DNA from: DASWHK01 sp036398215
GTDB taxonomy: Bacteria > Acidobacteriota > UBA890
Assembly: GCA_036398215.1 (NCBI GenBank)
Contig: DASWHK010000149.1
Span: 1-5,984, forward strand
Direction of reading: 5' to 3'
Length of the DNA stretch: 5,984 nucleotides
Made by a program: the position numbers and the translations under genes. Below are positions 4,750-5,984 of this stretch, piece after piece (positions within the stretch are counted from its first letter, which is position 1; each line of letters opens with the position of its first letter). The notes below the pieces were generated by a model that did no database searches, had not been told where the DNA came from, and worked only from the letters and a program-made list of their open reading frames with translations.

Positions 4750-5984
4750 ATGAACAAGTCCACCAGCGGCGAGTCCAAGAACACCCTGTACTGCTCGTTC
4801 TGCGGTAAGAGCCAGCATGAGGTTCGCAAGCTCATTGCCGGCCCGACCGTATTCATCTGCGATGAATGCGTCGAGCTGTGCATGGACATCATCCGCGAGG
4901 AACATAAGAACAACCTGGTCAAGAGCCGCGACGGCGTGCCGACGCCGACCGACATCTGCAACATCCTCGACGACTACGTGATCGGCCAGGATCACGCCAA
5001 GCGGGTGCTGTCGGTGGCGGTGCACAACCACTACAAGCGGCTCGCCCACAGCGCCAAGAACAACGACGTCGAGCTCGCCAAGTCGAACATCCTGCTGGTC
5101 GGCCCGACCGGCTGCGGCAAGACCCTGCTCGCCCAGACTCTGGCGCGCATCCTCGACGTCCCCTTCACCATGGCCGACGCCACCACCCTCACCGAGGCGG
5201 GCTATGTCGGCGAGGACGTCGAGAACATCATCCTCAAGCTGCTGCAGGCCGCCGACTACAATGTCGAGCGGGCGCAGCGCGGCATCGTCTACATCGACGA
5301 GATCGACAAGATCTCGCGCAAGTCCGACAACCCGTCGATCACCCGCGACGTCTCGGGCGAGGGCGTCCAGCAGGCGCTGCTCAAGATCATGGAGGGCACG
5401 GTGGCCAGCGTGCCGCCCCAGGGCGGGCGCAAGCACCCCCAGCAGGAGTTCCTGCAGGTCGATACCACCAATATCCTGTTCATCTGCGGCGGCGCGTTCT
5501 CGGGCCTGGACCGGATCATCGCCCATCGCGGGCGCGGCACCTCGATCGGCTTCGGCGCCGACGTGAAGGCGCCCGAGGAAGCCAACACCGGCGAGCTGCT
5601 GCGCCGGATCGAGCCTGAGGACCTGCTCAAGTTCGGCCTGATTCCCGAATTCGTCGGCCGGCTGCCGGTAATCGCGACGCTCGAGGACCTTGACGAGGAC
5701 GCCCTGGTCAAGATCCTGACCAAGCCCAAGAACGCGCTCGTCAAGCAGTACCAGCGACTGTTCGACATGGAGAGCGTCCAGCTGATCCTGTCGGACGACG
5801 CGCTGGTCGCGATCGCCAAGAAGGCGATCCTGCGCAAGACCGGCGCGCGCGGCCTGCGCTCGATCATGGAGAGCATCCTGCTCGATACCATGTTCGACCT
5901 GCCCAGCCTGAGCGGGGTCGAGGAGGTAGTGATCAACCGGGAGGTGGTGGAGGGCCGGGCGAGCCCGCTGCACATCTATTCGGA
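4750..5984 (+). CDS. clpX: ATP-dependent Clp protease ATP-binding subunit ClpX, 3'-partial
   Basis: AAA+ unfoldase of the ClpXP protease; its hexamer binds tagged proteins, unfolds them with ATP and threads them into ClpP. The frame is open from ATG 4750 to the window edge: 411 full codons plus 2 bases, against 424 aa in E. coli, so only the last 10-15 residues are missing. The N-terminal zinc finger that binds adaptors and substrates uses C15, C18, C37 and C40. The AAA+ module shows Walker A GPTGCGKT (118-125), pore loop GYVG (151-154), Walker B IVYIDEID (179-186) with E184, the substrate-gripping RKH loop (227-229), R304 in EFVGRLP as the probable arginine finger, and sensor 2 GAR (365-367). 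IGF at 266-268 is the loop that docks into ClpP clefts, matching the clpP gene next door. No frameshift or missing key residue is seen. Its leader carries a possible promoter separate from clpP. In many alphaproteobacteria lon follows; that cannot be seen here. Confidence 0.98.
   Translation, partial: MNKSTSGESKNTLYCSFCGKSQHEVRKLIAGPTVFICDECVELCMDIIREEHKNNLVKSRDGVPTPTDICNILDDYVIGQDHAKRVLSVAVHNHYKRLAHSAKNNDVELAKSNILLVGPTGCGKTLLAQTLARILDVPFTMADATTLTEAGYVGEDVENIILKLLQAADYNVERAQRGIVYIDEIDKISRKSDNPSITRDVSGEGVQQALLKIMEGTVASVPPQGGRKHPQQEFLQVDTTNILFICGGAFSGLDRIIAHRGRGTSIGFGADVKAPEEANTGELLRRIEPEDLLKFGLIPEFVGRLPVIATLEDLDEDALVKILTKPKNALVKQYQRLFDMESVQLILSDDALVAIAKKAILRKTGARGLRSIMESILLDTMFDLPSLSGVEEVVINREVVEGRASPLHIYS

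Noticed and set aside
4681..5973. A 430-codon open frame on the - strand opposite clpX
   Set aside because: It mirrors the ClpX coding frame and has the same low-complexity composition. The + strand frame carries every ClpX motif.
5949..5984. Lack of a clpX stop codon as a sign of a broken gene
   Set aside because: The frame is intact up to the last base and reaches the family's expected C-terminal region; the gene is simply cut by the window edge.

Overview
The window is a stretch of ordinary chromosome from a GC-rich bacterium, most likely an alphaproteobacterium. Codons end overwhelmingly in G or C. The ClpP and ClpX sequences look alphaproteobacterial: ClpP starts MRDP and has the LVPMVVEQTNRGERAYDI block, and ClpX has a short N-terminus before its zinc finger and a GPTGCGKT Walker A motif. 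A Rhodospirillales-type lineage is my best guess, but this rests on remembered family resemblance and not on a search.

All real genes lie on the + strand. From left to right they are: (1) a large thiamine-diphosphate enzyme of the homodimeric pyruvate dehydrogenase E1 (AceE/MdeB-like) family, probably cut at its 5' end by the window edge (1-2301); (2) a 125-bp spacer with several small inverted and direct repeats; (3) a tRNA-Leu gene with anticodon UAG and an encoded CCA (2427-2513); (4) tig, encoding trigger factor (2571-3911); (5) clpP, the ClpP protease subunit (3963-4610); (6) a 139-bp spacer with a very GC-rich palindromic block and a plausible promoter; and (7) clpX, the ClpX unfoldase (4750 to the window end), missing about its last 10-15 codons.

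tig, clpP and clpX form the classic proteostasis cluster. Trigger factor meets nascent chains at the ribosome exit tunnel. ClpX recognises, unfolds and translocates substrates into the ClpP chamber, where they are degraded. All catalytic and interaction motifs of ClpP (S107/H132/D181) and ClpX (zinc finger, Walker A and B, GYVG pore loop, RKH loop, IGF loop, GAR sensor 2) are present. tig and clpP are close enough to be one transcript. clpX has a longer leader with its own promoter candidate. The E1 gene is metabolic and has no evident functional link to the others.

I found no mobile element, CRISPR array, phage gene or new multi-gene system. The items worth a second look are small non-coding ones. 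They are: a tandem copy of the tRNA acceptor-strand sequence directly upstream of the tRNA, plus a hairpin that could trap its 3' end; a hairpin whose loop is the E1 stop codon; a 15-nt palindromic block shared by two spacers; and an operator-like inverted repeat inside the putative clpX promoter.
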